Assembly (NCBI GenBank): GCA_021414085.1
Contig: JAIOPC010000002.1
Span: 186,001-250,000, forward strand
DNA length: 64,000 nucleotides
Direction: 5' to 3'
Source of the DNA: Actinomycetes bacterium
GTDB taxonomy: Bacteria > Actinomycetota > Acidimicrobiia > Acidimicrobiales > Ilumatobacteraceae
Shown here: positions 1 through 9,926 of the stretch, one piece after another
Position numbering within the stretch: position 1 is the first letter of the stretch
Layout of the letters: each line of letters opens with the position of its first letter
Notes under the pieces: model-generated
Databases searched by the model: none
What the model was told of the DNA's origin: nothing
What the model saw: only the letters and a program-made list of their open reading frames with translations
Program-made: the position numbers and the translations under genes

Positions 1-1
1 T

Positions 2-397
2 ACCGCCTGCCACATCGCCGAAACCGATGCGGTGTGTTTCGCCACTGAGGCCGAACTCGACGAATACCTTGCCCAAGCCACTCTCAGCACCGCAACCCCG
101 ACGGGCCCTGTGGCCGCGGCGCTGAGCTGTTCGTCGTCGCTGAGGCTCTACGACGGAACCTCCTACACCGGCTCGGTGCTCAGCATCTATATCCAGGGTC
201 TCGTGGTGAACCTTTCCGGCTACAGCTTCGATAACAAGACTTCGAGCTACAAGGTCGGGGCGTGTTGGAGCATCTTTAACTCCGCAGCAAACGGCGGTGG
301 ATCGACCTACCCAACCAACTTGACCGAGGCTGGCGATCAATCGCCAACCATGTTGTCGGGTTGGAACAACGTGGTGTCTTCGGTCTACCTGGGCTGA
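2..397 (+). CDS. Secreted protein C-terminal part, possibly beta/gamma-crystallin / inhibitor I36-like (5' truncated by window)
   Basis: Open frame from the window edge (TACHIAETDAVCFATEAELDEYL...); LYDGTSYTGSVLSI...W-N-VSSVYL pattern resembles I36/crystallin-like secreted proteins. Confidence 0.45.
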   Translation, partial: TACHIAETDAVCFATEAELDEYLAQATLSTATPTGPVAAALSCSSSLRLYDGTSYTGSVLSIYIQGLVVNLSGYSFDNKTSSYKVGACWSIFNSAANGGGSTYPTNLTEAGDQSPTMLSGWNNVVSSVYLG

Positions 398-550
398 TTT
401 CCCCCCGCGGTGGACGCTGCTGCCCTAGCGGCGTCCACCGCCCAGGGGCGCTGGCCGTTCGTCAAGAACCAGTCAAGGCTTTCTCAAGAGATGCCTCGCA
501 AAGCTTCAAGAAAGTCTCAAGTTGTCACACTCAGTGCCGATCATTGATGC

Positions 551-1168
551 ATGAGAACGGCGGTAGCACTCGACGATTGGGCGCTCTTGCGGGGCGGCAT
601 CGAGATGACCATGCGACAGCACGGAATCTCAACAGTCATCTCGGTTGGCACGCTCAGCGAATGCGTCGCACAACTGAACGACCGCCCAGGCGAGCGCCAG
701 ATCGACTTCATCGTGGTCGGACAAATGAAGGACAGCTCGCAGTTAGCTGCCGTGAGCCGGCTGGCGCAGACCGGCGCCAAGGTGATCGCGATCACCCCGT
801 GCGCGACTCCCTCCGCCCTGGTCGAGCTGTGCACCGAAGGGGCGTTTGGGGTACTCGGCCGCGACGGCGACCTATCGGCAGCAGTTGCGTCGGTTGCGAA
901 CGGCGACCGCTACGTGGCCCCGGGGCTGCTGGCAACGATGTTTGAGCCGGCAGCCCAGATTCCGCACCAACCGCGCTTCGACCTGACTGAGCGCGAACGC
1001 CAAGTGCTGACCGAACTGGCAACTGGCCGCAGCAACGGGGAAATCAGCGAACGACTGCTGATCGGTACGCAGACGGTGAAGACTCACCTGTCCAACATCT
1101 ACGACAAACTCGGTGTGCACCGGCGCACTCATGCAGTGCGCCTTGCCCTCAGCCACAGCCTTGTGTGA
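551..1168 (+). CDS. LuxR/NarL-family regulator with atypical receiver-like N-terminus
   Basis: C-terminal HTH LTERERQVLTELATGRSNGEISERLLIGTQTVKTHLSNIYDKLGVHRRTHAV is a classic LuxR HTH; N-terminal receiver-like region lacks the phosphoacceptor Asp. Confidence 0.85.
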   Translation: MRTAVALDDWALLRGGIEMTMRQHGISTVISVGTLSECVAQLNDRPGERQIDFIVVGQMKDSSQLAAVSRLAQTGAKVIAITPCATPSALVELCTEGAFGVLGRDGDLSAAVASVANGDRYVAPGLLATMFEPAAQIPHQPRFDLTERERQVLTELATGRSNGEISERLLIGTQTVKTHLSNIYDKLGVHRRTHAVRLALSHSLV

Positions 1169-1196
1169 GGAACCGCGCTGCTTGTTGCGCGACCAG

Positions 1197-1850
1197 CTAG
1201 GCCGGCACAGCCATCGTGGGCCGCGACCGGCCAATCTCGATGACTCCCTCGCGTTGGGCAATCGCCACAGCTTCTAGCCGCGAGTGAGCCCCGAGCCGCG
1301 AGATGGCGCTCTGTGCGTGGTTGCGGATCGTGTTGACCGAGACCTGCAGCCGTGCCGCAATGGCAGCGGTTGACTCGCCGGCCGCGAGGTAGCCCAACAC
1401 CTCGATCTCTCGCCGACTCAACAAATGTGCCGGAGTGGTCGTGCGCGAGAGGCGGGCAACGAAAGCATCGACGAGCTTTGGCGCCACCGGGTGGCCACCG
1501 TCGCGCACGAGGCGAACAGCATCGACCAGTTCGCTGACCCGCTGCTCTTTGAGCAAGTAGCCGGCGGCCCCAGCTTCCAGCGTGCGCGCCGCAGCCTCGT
1601 AGTCGCAGAACGGGCTGATAACCAGAATCGCCATTTCGGTGCTGATCTCGCGCAGCGCCTTCACGCCATCAACGACACCGGTATCGGGCAGGTCGTAGTC
1701 AAGTAGTACAACCGTCGGCTGGTGCTGCTCGACTAACTCCAACCCGTGACGAAGCGTCGCACTCATGCCCTTCACCGAAAAGTTGGTGTGCTGTTCCAGG
1801 GCGGCCGACAGGCTCTCGGCGACCATGAGGTGATCATCAATGATGATCAC
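1197..1850 (-). CDS. NarL/FixJ-type response regulator (receiver + LuxR HTH)
   Basis: IIIDDHLMVAESL...VVLLDYDLPD...GAAGYLLKE receiver motifs; LSRREIEVLGYLAAGESTAAIAARLQVSVNTIRNH HTH. Confidence 0.9.
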   Translation of the reverse strand: MIIIDDHLMVAESLSAALEQHTNFSVKGMSATLRHGLELVEQHQPTVVLLDYDLPDTGVVDGVKALREISTEMAILVISPFCDYEAAARTLEAGAAGYLLKEQRVSELVDAVRLVRDGGHPVAPKLVDAFVARLSRTTTPAHLLSRREIEVLGYLAAGESTAAIAARLQVSVNTIRNHAQSAISRLGAHSRLEAVAIAQREGVIEIGRSRPTMAVPA

Positions 1851-2070
1851 GGTTGCACCAGAGCCACCTTGGACATCGCGGTTTGATCCATACCTAGATA
1901 TGTCCGGCTAGGGCACATTCATTACAGGTTTCTGCAGATTTCTTCTTCGTCTAGTTCATCTGCACTATTGCCGCTGATGCGAATGAACCCGCCCGATCGG
2001 GAGAGCACCGCTCGAGCAATCCCCCACCGTGGGTCACGTGTGGTCGTGGTCGCTGCCCGATCAGTTGTGC

Positions 2071-3510
2071 ATGACGCTTACGACCTACACCCCGAGCAAG
2101 AACCAGACCCTCAACAACCAAACAACTGATCGCACAAATCAGCAGCCACACAAGGGCAGCACCGATGTGGAACCCGATTCGGGTGCCGCCAACGCTGCCA
2201 TCAATCGTTGCGAGGAACTCTTCGCAGCCATCCGCTTGTCGCGGTCTTTGGCTCACGTCGATATCGCCTCCGCGGGAGCAATCGTCAGCTTCCCCACCGT
2301 CGTCGTGCTCGACGGCACCGTGTACGACGTCGAGGCGACGAACAGCCCCGGATACTTCGCTGAGGGGCACCACACCCTTCTTGTCCGCGTTGTCCTCGAC
2401 ACGATGGAAGTGCGTGGCCGATTCGAAATCTCCGTCGGTGGCTCCTACGGCGTCTCCCAAGCGGCTTGGGTCGGCACCAACGTGTTCACTGGCATGAACG
2501 CATCGATCCCCGACACCATCATCGCCGCGTTGCCGAGCTCGATTGCGGTGCCGAGTGCACCGTCAGTCGCTGGCGCCGTCCGGCGCGCACACTTGCAAGC
2601 CGAGCGAGCGCGGGCGGAACTGCTGCAACTGAACGGCGGTTTGGTGCGATCGGTCGTGAACCGATTTCGTGGGGTCGCGCGCGCCGAGTCGGCGCTCATG
2701 GATCTCAACGATCTCCTGGCAGTTGGTCAGCAACAGCTGCTGGCAGTGGCAGATCGATACTTCACCGACCCCGACAAGTCGCCCGTTCGAACCGTCGCTT
2801 GGTCCAAGCTTGTGCAACGAGCGATCGGCAACGCTCTGCGCACGGAGATCGCCCGGGTTACCGGCATCTCGGTGGAGTTTCGCCAGCTCCTCAACTGGTG
2901 CCGCACTCACCCGGAAGATCGCGATCTTCCCGCCGACGTGATCGCGCGGCGGATGGCGTTCGCTGCAGGTGTGACCCGATTGATGTCGGCGCGCAGCATC
3001 CACGATCGCCAGGCGGCACACGAGCTCCTAGAAGAAATGTTGGAGAACGGCGAGGCGCAGTACGTCGCACCCGGCCGCGAAGCTGGCGAGACCTCGAAGG
3101 AGTTGCGTGCCGACGGGGTCTTTGTGATCTCGTCTCGCTCGTCGCTCGCCGAGATCGAGCGTGCCCGCCACTTCGCCGGCACAGCGACACCGTTGTTCGA
3201 TGCCGAAGCCGACCAGGACGATCGCAACGTGTTCCTCTCGGTCATCGACCCGGGTTACGAGGTTGCCGATCTGCTGGGCGCCGTGCGCTCGGTCATCGAG
3301 CGCAGTGGTATGACACCAGTGGAAGCTGCGGTATGGCTGCACCGCACCGGTGTGCTCGATCCCGGCGGACACGGCGAGGAGCTTCCCGACATCGCCGCCG
3401 ACCTCGGCTTGAAGGATCGCAGCGAAGCACGCTCGGCCCTGCGGCGGGCGCGGCGCAAGATCGAGGCGTGGGCCGGTGACACGCAAGGGATTCTTGACGA
3501 TCGCCCTTGA
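2071..3510 (+). CDS. Divergent sigma-70-like protein with about 180-aa N-terminal extension (start codon uncertain)
   Basis: NGGLVRSVVNRFRG...LMDLNDLLAVGQQQLLAVADRYF...VRTVAWSKLVQRAIGNALR resembles sigma region 2; C-terminal ELPDIAADLGLKDRSEARSALRRARRKIEAW resembles region 4. Confidence 0.55.
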   Translation: MTLTTYTPSKNQTLNNQTTDRTNQQPHKGSTDVEPDSGAANAAINRCEELFAAIRLSRSLAHVDIASAGAIVSFPTVVVLDGTVYDVEATNSPGYFAEGHHTLLVRVVLDTMEVRGRFEISVGGSYGVSQAAWVGTNVFTGMNASIPDTIIAALPSSIAVPSAPSVAGAVRRAHLQAERARAELLQLNGGLVRSVVNRFRGVARAESALMDLNDLLAVGQQQLLAVADRYFTDPDKSPVRTVAWSKLVQRAIGNALRTEIARVTGISVEFRQLLNWCRTHPEDRDLPADVIARRMAFAAGVTRLMSARSIHDRQAAHELLEEMLENGEAQYVAPGREAGETSKELRADGVFVISSRSSLAEIERARHFAGTATPLFDAEADQDDRNVFLSVIDPGYEVADLLGAVRSVIERSGMTPVEAAVWLHRTGVLDPGGHGEELPDIAADLGLKDRSEARSALRRARRKIEAWAGDTQGILDDRP

Positions 3511-3589
3511 ACGAACGCCCTATGCGCCGACAGGAACGGGGTCGGGCAAGGACGTCCGAAGATAACCAACACGGAGGTACTAAGGAACC

Positions 3590-4432
3590 ATGCGTATCAA
3601 CGCCAACATCGCGGCTATCAATGCCAGCCGCAACCTGACCGTCAGCAACAGCCAGCTCGGCAAGAGCCTGGAGAAGCTGTCATCGGGCTTCCGCATCAAC
3701 CGTGCTGCAGACGATGCAGCTGGTCTTGCGATCTCAGAGGGATTGCGCTCCGAGATCCGCGGTTCGGCCCAGGCGCAGCGGAACGCGCAAGACGGCATCA
3801 GCTTCATCCAGACTGCTGAAGGTGCCCTCAACGAGGTGCACTCGATGCTGCAGCGCATGCGTGAGCTTGCAGTGCAGGCAGCCAACAGCACGTCCGACGG
3901 TGTCGCCGAGCAGGCAGAAGTCGACGAACTGGTCACCGAAGTCACGGCCATCGGCCTGCGCACCCGGTTCTCGGGTATCTCGGTCTTCAACGACTTCTCC
4001 GGTGTCGGTAACGGCCTGAACTTCCAGGTCAGCGCCAACGCCGCAGCAGCCGAGCAAGTGACCGTGGCCAATGACTTGGTGCTGACCGGTGCGGCTGCGA
4101 CGGGAATGATCTCCGTCGCCCTCACCTCGGCTGACCTGACCACCAGCAACACGACGGCGCAGGCGGCGATCACCTTGATCGACACCGCCATCGGCGATGT
4201 TTCCGGTGTTCGTGGAACGCTTGGTGCGGTGCAGAACCGCCTCGAGCACACCGTCAGCAACCTCGGCGTTGCCGTCGAGAACCTGACTGCCTCGGAGAGC
4301 CGTATTCGCGACGTCGACATGGCTGCCGAGATGGTCACCTTCACCCGCAACAGCATTCTCAGCCAGGCCGGCACAGCGATGCTCGCCCAGGCAAACCAGG
4401 TGCCGCAGGGCATCCTGGCGCTGCTGCGCTGA
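3590..4432 (+). CDS. fliC: Flagellin
   Basis: MRINANIAAINASRNLTVSNSQLGKSLEKLSSGFRINRAADDAAGLAISEGLRSEIRG and C-terminal flagellin motif. Confidence 0.97.
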   Translation: MRINANIAAINASRNLTVSNSQLGKSLEKLSSGFRINRAADDAAGLAISEGLRSEIRGSAQAQRNAQDGISFIQTAEGALNEVHSMLQRMRELAVQAANSTSDGVAEQAEVDELVTEVTAIGLRTRFSGISVFNDFSGVGNGLNFQVSANAAAAEQVTVANDLVLTGAAATGMISVALTSADLTTSNTTAQAAITLIDTAIGDVSGVRGTLGAVQNRLEHTVSNLGVAVENLTASESRIRDVDMAAEMVTFTRNSILSQAGTAMLAQANQVPQGILALLR

Positions 4433-4467
4433 AAACTTGCGGTGCTCCGGTACCGCACAATGCCCAC

Positions 4468-4510
4468 GCCCTCCGTTCCACCCCCAGGAACGGAGGGCAG
4501 GGCTTTTCTT
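4468..4510 (+). terminator. Rho-independent terminator after flagellin
   Basis: Perfect 12-bp stem GCCCTCCGTTCC / GGAACGGAGGGC, 7-nt loop, followed by T-rich cttttcttg. Confidence 0.85.
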
Positions 4511-4551
4511 GTTCTCGTCCTTGAATTCTTCGCAGCTATCAGGAGGTCGTC

Positions 4552-6387
4552 GTGACTAGTGGAATCGACACCGAGTCCATCGTCACCAAGATGATGGCCA
4601 TCGAGCGCCGGCCACAGGACTTGCTGAACATTCGCGTCACCAAGACCCAGAAGGCACAGACGGCGTGGCAAGCAATCGCCGACAAGTTGACGGCGCTGAA
4701 GAGCGCATCTGATGCACTCGCCGGACTCGACACGATCTCAAAGTTGCGTTCTGTCACGTCCAGCAACACAGCAGTGATCGGCGTCCGCGCCATCGGCGCT
4801 GGCGCGAACCTGTCGTCGAACGTCGAAGTCGTCGGGCTCGCCGCCGCGAAGTCAGTGCTCGCGGGCGACGTGTTCGCTTCCGCCAGCGACGCGATCGGGG
4901 CGCGCACGCTCGACATCACCGCCTCTAGCGGCGCGACCACCACGATCACGTCCACCGACGGCACGCTTGGCGGACTCGCCGCCGCTGTCAATAACGCGGG
5001 GCTCGGCGTCAATGCCAAGGTGTTACAGACCGCGCCGGGCCAATACCAACTTTCGCTCACCGCGACATCCTCTGGCACCGCGGCATCATTCAACGCCGCC
5101 GGCACCGGTTGGACTTCGTTGACCACAGTGCGCGCCGCCGCGAACTCACAAGTAGTAGTCGACGGAGTCACCGTTACCCGTTCCACCAACGTGCTGACCG
5201 ACGTGCTCGATGGCGTCGAACTCACCCTCGTCGGCACGTCGCCCTCGCCGGTGAGCGTGACCAGCACACGCGACGACTCCGCAATCATCGCCAAGGTGAA
5301 GGGGTTGGTCGATGCGATCGGCGCTCTCGCCTCAGGGATTGGGATCGCGACGAAGACCAGCTCAGATTCGGCGCAGCGGGGACCGCTCGCCGCCGACGTG
5401 ACCGCCCGCCAGATCATGGACTCGGTACGCCGCGCTATCTCACAACCACTGACGACAGCGGGCGGCACCACCACGACCGCGAGCGCGTTAGGTATCTCGT
5501 TGACGCGCGAGGGCGCGATCACCTTTGACGCTGGCAAGTTGTCGGCGTCGCTGACCAGCGACCCCGACACGGTGATGGCTGTGCTCGGCAGCAGCGCCAA
5601 CTCCACCGCCAACGGCGTCAGCGTTGTGGGAACAACCTCGGCGGCGGCCACCGGGACGCGAGCGATCAGCGTCACCGTCGCCGCCACCAGGGCAACGTTG
5701 GCGGGCGCTGTCGTCGCCGCGCCACCAACGGGGACCGCTGTCACGATGAACTTCGTCACGCCGGGCGGCTCGTCTGCCGTGTCGTTCGCGACTGGTGCAA
5801 CAACATCACAGACCGTCGACAACCTCAACGCCGCATTGCGCTCGGCCGGCGTCAAAGTCTCCGCACTTGCGACTACCGGCGGCGCAATTGATTTGGTCTC
5901 CGAGCGCTACGGCACCGGTGAGGCCTTCACCGCCACTGGCGGCGCAATCATTGGTCTCGACGGCGCGTCGGCCGACGGTGTCGACGCTGCAGGAACGATC
6001 GACTCCGTTGCGTTCACCGCGAACGGGCGGTCGTACACGTCGGGCGGGCTGATCCTCAACATTGGAACCACCAGCGGCCAGATCGCGTCGGGTGGTGGTT
6101 CGGTGAACGGCAACGTCAGCTTCGCTGCCGGTCTCGCCAGCTCCCTCGCCGCTATCGGAGCGCAGGGCGCTACCACCGGCTCGACCGCCGCTTCCGCGAG
6201 AAGTGGTCTGCAGGACACACTCACCGACTTGCAAAAGCGGATCGCGCGCTACGACGACATCTTGAAACAACGCGAGCAGTTCATTCGGGCGCGGTTCACT
6301 TCGATGGAGTCGCTCATTCAGAAGCTGCAAGGCATGACCGCGTCGATCAGTTCGCTCACCGGCAGTTCCAGCTCACAGTCCAGTTGA
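4552..6387 (+). CDS. fliD: Flagellar hook-associated protein 2 (filament cap)
   Basis: N-terminal TSGIDTESIVTKMMAIERRPQDLL; C-terminal ...YDDILKQREQFIRARFTSMESLIQKLQGM; position after fliC. Confidence 0.93.
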   Translation: MTSGIDTESIVTKMMAIERRPQDLLNIRVTKTQKAQTAWQAIADKLTALKSASDALAGLDTISKLRSVTSSNTAVIGVRAIGAGANLSSNVEVVGLAAAKSVLAGDVFASASDAIGARTLDITASSGATTTITSTDGTLGGLAAAVNNAGLGVNAKVLQTAPGQYQLSLTATSSGTAASFNAAGTGWTSLTTVRAAANSQVVVDGVTVTRSTNVLTDVLDGVELTLVGTSPSPVSVTSTRDDSAIIAKVKGLVDAIGALASGIGIATKTSSDSAQRGPLAADVTARQIMDSVRRAISQPLTTAGGTTTTASALGISLTREGAITFDAGKLSASLTSDPDTVMAVLGSSANSTANGVSVVGTTSAAATGTRAISVTVAATRATLAGAVVAAPPTGTAVTMNFVTPGGSSAVSFATGATTSQTVDNLNAALRSAGVKVSALATTGGAIDLVSERYGTGEAFTATGGAIIGLDGASADGVDAAGTIDSVAFTANGRSYTSGGLILNIGTTSGQIASGGGSVNGNVSFAAGLASSLAAIGAQGATTGSTAASARSGLQDTLTDLQKRIARYDDILKQREQFIRARFTSMESLIQKLQGMTASISSLTGSSSSQSS

Positions 6388-6465
6388 CAGCGCTAGCCCA
6401 CACGACAAACCAAGACGACAACCCAAGACGACCGCTTCTAAGACACTCACGAGAAGGATCTCATA

Positions 6466-6858
6466 ATGTCACCATCGAACACAGGACTTGCGAACTACGC
6501 GCAGGCTTCAGCCGTCACGGCGAGCCCGCACGAAGTCGTGCGGATGGCCTTCGAGCGCATCCTCACCGCGTGTGCTCGTGCTGAAGCGGCCGAGCAGGGG
6601 CGCAACGCTTCGTGGCTGCAGACCTTCCATGATGAAACCGTTCGAGCACAAGCCATTCTCGTCGAACTCAGCGCGGGGCTCTCGTTGCAACATCCGGACA
6701 GAGAAGTAGTCGACCTGGCCGAGCGTCTGGACAGCCTCTATCGATACGTCATCACGCAACTCGCGCAGGCCAACATGCACAAGTCGAGCGGTCCGCTGCA
6801 GGCAGTACGAATGGTCGTCGACGGACTGCGCGATGCATGGGCGAGTAATCCACCGTGA
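6466..6858 (+). CDS. fliS: Flagellar export chaperone FliS
   Basis: NYAQASAVTASPHEVVRMAFERIL...; position after fliD. Confidence 0.85.
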   Translation: MSPSNTGLANYAQASAVTASPHEVVRMAFERILTACARAEAAEQGRNASWLQTFHDETVRAQAILVELSAGLSLQHPDREVVDLAERLDSLYRYVITQLAQANMHKSSGPLQAVRMVVDGLRDAWASNPP

Positions 6859-7157
6859 CCGTATGGAGCTCCTGGCTCGACACCGCCGACGCGTTACTGG
6901 GCCGAGACGACACCTCCGAAGAGCAGCTGGATGAGTTGCTTGCGGCGGGGCTGTTACTTCACCCCTCGTCCGGCGAAACAATCGACCACACGCGTATCTC
7001 GCGAGTGCTGGCAGGTCTTGCCCGGCATCAGACCGCAACAGCGACTGAGATCGGCGAGATCGTCAACAAGCGCCGTGAGTTAACGCGCACACATGTTGGT
7101 ACCGAGAGCTACTTGAATGCCGCTGCCAATGTGTCGATCAAGGCACGGGATCGCTAA
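6855..7157 (+). CDS. Small flagellar-operon protein, candidate FliT-like chaperone
   Basis: 4-nt overlap with fliS; short helical protein in the fliT position; no diagnostic motif. Confidence 0.4.
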   Translation: MTVWSSWLDTADALLGRDDTSEEQLDELLAAGLLLHPSSGETIDHTRISRVLAGLARHQTATATEIGEIVNKRRELTRTHVGTESYLNAAANVSIKARDR

Positions 7158-7232
7158 GCGGTTTCACATCAGTTCCGGCCCAAGGAGGGTCCGGTCACTC
7201 GCACGGATGCACCGACTGAGAGGTCGTCATCT

Positions 7233-7577
7233 ATGGACCCCCTGTTCTCGACCGTTGAGTACGCAATGGGTGGGCTGCAACTGCGGCTCGACACAATCGC
7301 CCACAACGTCGCCAACGTCAACACGCCGCTGTATCGCAGTCAGACCGTCAACTTCGAAGACGGGCTGACGTCGGCACTACGCGCCGGAAAGCCAGCACCG
7401 GCGACAGCGCCACAGGTGAGAGCGGGCTTTGACCTGGTGGACCACAACGGGACCAGCGTCAGTCTCGAGAATGAACTGACCACTCTCGCGAAGTCGTCGC
7501 TCGAGCGCCAGGTGATGGTGTCGAGCTTCAACTACAAGGTCGACATCCTCAAAGCCGCGGCCGGGACAGCGCGATGA
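7233..7577 (+). CDS. flgB: Flagellar basal-body rod protein FlgB
   Basis: LDTIAHNVANVNTPLYRSQTVNFED; linked to flgC. Confidence 0.92.
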   Translation: MDPLFSTVEYAMGGLQLRLDTIAHNVANVNTPLYRSQTVNFEDGLTSALRAGKPAPATAPQVRAGFDLVDHNGTSVSLENELTTLAKSSLERQVMVSSFNYKVDILKAAAGTAR

Positions 7578-7987
7578 ACCACGGACCTTTCTCCAGCCTC
7601 GACATCACCAACACGGGGCTCGGGTTCAACAAGTACTGGCTGGACACGGTTGCGCACAACATCGCGAACGTCAACACCACAACGACGCCGGGCCAGGAAC
7701 CGTTCCGGGCACGCATGGTCGTGTCCATGCCGTTAGCAACCAACACCACCCAGGGTGGAGGCGTCGCGGTCAGCGACGTCGTCAACCAAGACGGTGACCC
7801 GACGCCGATCTTCGACCCCGAGAACCCATTGGCCGACGCCCGCGGATACGTCCAAGGCGCCGTCGTCGACTTGGGTGGCCAACTTGGCGAACTCATTCTC
7901 GCCAGCCGCTCGTACCAAATGAACATGACCATGTTCAAAGAAGCCCGCGAGTCGCTACAGACGACCACCACGTTGGGTCGGGGCTAG
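7574..7987 (+). CDS. flgC: Flagellar basal-body rod protein FlgC
   Basis: LDTVAHNIANVNTTTTPGQEPFRARMV...C-terminal SYQMNMTMFKEARE. Confidence 0.92.
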   Translation: MNHGPFSSLDITNTGLGFNKYWLDTVAHNIANVNTTTTPGQEPFRARMVVSMPLATNTTQGGGVAVSDVVNQDGDPTPIFDPENPLADARGYVQGAVVDLGGQLGELILASRSYQMNMTMFKEARESLQTTTTLGRG

Positions 7988-7989
7988 TC

Positions 7990-8298
7990 ATGTCTGCACT
8001 CGGTCCGATCGGGAACATTGGTGGCGCCGGCGGCGGCATTGGATCTGTCGCGGGCAACAGGGTCGGCGCAGCACCGGCGAGTGGCTTCGGTGATGCCGTA
8101 CTCAAAGGACTCGATTCCGTCGCCGGAATGGAACGGCAAGCCGACAACCTCGTGGCCAACATGGCCGCCGGCGGCAACGTGCAGATCTCTGATGTCATGG
8201 CCGCCACGAGCAAGGCGAACCTCGGGATGTCGATCGTCAACGAGATCCGTGCACGCGGGCTTGAGGCCTACCAGTCCATCATCAACATCCAGGTCTGA
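7990..8298 (+). CDS. fliE: Flagellar hook-basal body protein FliE
   Basis: QISDVMAATSKANLGMSIVNEIRARGLEAYQSIINIQV; position flgBC-fliE-fliF. Confidence 0.92.
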   Translation: MSALGPIGNIGGAGGGIGSVAGNRVGAAPASGFGDAVLKGLDSVAGMERQADNLVANMAAGGNVQISDVMAATSKANLGMSIVNEIRARGLEAYQSIINIQV

Positions 8299-8306
8299 GG
8301 TAGTCA

Positions 8307-9926
8307 ATGAGTAAGCCGCTTGACGCACTTGGTCAGCAATGGCGTTCAGTTCCCGCCGGCTCCCGAATGATGGCGCTCATCGCCATCGTGGGTCTCGCGA
8401 TCACGGGATTCTTCATCTATCAGCAGATGAACCAGGTGGACTGGGCCGTCCTCTACGCGAACGTCGACGATGCGACCGCCTCCGACGTGCTCGCCGGTCT
8501 CGATGCGCACGGCATTGAATACAAGATCGAGGGCAACGGTTCGCGCATTCTCGTGCCTCGCGATCAGTTGGCCTCGTCGCGCGTCGCGCTCGCCGGTGAC
8601 GGCGTCACGGCCCAGGCAGTGCCAGACGGGTTCGACGAGATCTTCTCCAACCAAGGGCTCGCCAGCAGCGACTTCGAACAACGAGTGAACTACGAGCGAT
8701 CCTTGGAAGGTGAGTTGGCGCGCACGCTCCTGACGATGGAGCCTGTTGCAGGCGCCCGAGTTCAGCTGAGTCTTCCCGAACCGTCGATCTTCATCGGGTC
8801 CGGCACCGACACCGCCGAACAACCAACCGCCTCGGTGATGTTGTCATTGCGCCGCGACCTGACGGCGGCGGAAGCCGACACGATCGCCAACGTCATCGCC
8901 TCTTCCGTTGAGGGGCTGAACGCCGACCAGGTAACTATCGCCACGGCCGACGGGACGATGCTGCGCGCCGCTGGATCAGAAACCGGTGCGGCGAGTAGCA
9001 CCGGCAACCTGCAGGTGACCCGCGACTTCGAGGCCGACCTTTCCACCCGCCTCACCGAACTTGCCCGCGCGATGACCGGCCAACCGAACGCAACGGTCGA
9101 AGTGACCGCCGTGCTCGACTTCACAGAGTCGACGGTCGACAAAGAGGTAATCGACCCGGAGAAGAACGCCACCACGGCTGTGCACGAAAGCACCGAGACG
9201 TGGACCGGCAGTGGCGGAAGCGCCGGCGGCGCGAGCGGGCCCGACGGCGGTCCCACGAACGCTGGCGGCACCGACGGCACCTACGACAAGAGCGACAAGA
9301 CGACCACCTACGTCCCCGGCGATCGCACGATCACTCACTCGACGATCACAACGCCGACGGTCACTGCGCTCAGCGTTGCAGTCGTGATCCCCGTGATCAG
9401 CGACGCCACCGGCGCACAGCCGGTAGTCATCGACGAAGAGACCCTCGCTCGGGTACTCGGTACCGCCGCCGGCATCGACACCGAGCGCGGCGACGCGATC
9501 GAGGTTGCGGTTGTGCCCGCGGTGGCAACCGACACCGGCGATCTCGTCACCGATCCGACTTCGCCAGTCGCAGCACCAGCGCCGACCCCGGTGACGTTGC
9601 TTGCCGCCGCGGCGGCTGCCGGCGCCTTCCTCATGATGCTGGTAGCGATCGTCATGCGCCGCCGGCGTAAGAACCAAGGCGGCGCATACGTAGCGACCGA
9701 CTTCCCCAGCCAATCTGAGGGCAAGGCGAAGAAGGGGAAGAAGAACAAGGGCAAGTCAGATGCTCAGACCGAAATACTCGAACTGATACCGAGGATTGCT
9801 AGCGAGCGCTCGGGTCAGAAGTCGGATCGTCAAGCAGTCGACGAGATCAAGGCCGACCTAGAGCGGATGCTCGCGGAGAGTCCTGACTCGCTCGCTGCTC
9901 TGCTCAGCGGTTGGATGGCGAAGTGA
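8307..9926 (+). CDS. fliF: Flagellar M-ring protein FliF
   Basis: FIYQQMNQVDWAVLYANVDDATASDVLAGLDAHGIEYKIEGNGSRILVP; VNYERSLEGELARTL. Confidence 0.95.
   Translation: MSKPLDALGQQWRSVPAGSRMMALIAIVGLAITGFFIYQQMNQVDWAVLYANVDDATASDVLAGLDAHGIEYKIEGNGSRILVPRDQLASSRVALAGDGVTAQAVPDGFDEIFSNQGLASSDFEQRVNYERSLEGELARTLLTMEPVAGARVQLSLPEPSIFIGSGTDTAEQPTASVMLSLRRDLTAAEADTIANVIASSVEGLNADQVTIATADGTMLRAAGSETGAASSTGNLQVTRDFEADLSTRLTELARAMTGQPNATVEVTAVLDFTESTVDKEVIDPEKNATTAVHESTETWTGSGGSAGGASGPDGGPTNAGGTDGTYDKSDKTTTYVPGDRTITHSTITTPTVTALSVAVVIPVISDATGAQPVVIDEETLARVLGTAAGIDTERGDAIEVAVVPAVATDTGDLVTDPTSPVAAPAPTPVTLLAAAAAAGAFLMMLVAIVMRRRRKNQGGAYVATDFPSQSEGKAKKGKKNKGKSDAQTEILELIPRIASERSGQKSDRQAVDEIKADLERMLAESPDSLAALLSGWMAK

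Noticed and set aside
2466-3479. 337-aa plus-strand Arg-rich ORF overlapping the sigma-like gene
   Set aside because: Alternate frame of the sigma-like coding sequence with arginine-rich, motif-less translation.
3580-5855. Long minus-strand ORFs (363 and 438 aa) opposite fliC and fliD
   Set aside because: Antisense shadow ORFs of high-GC coding sequence; the plus-strand products are unambiguous flagellar proteins.
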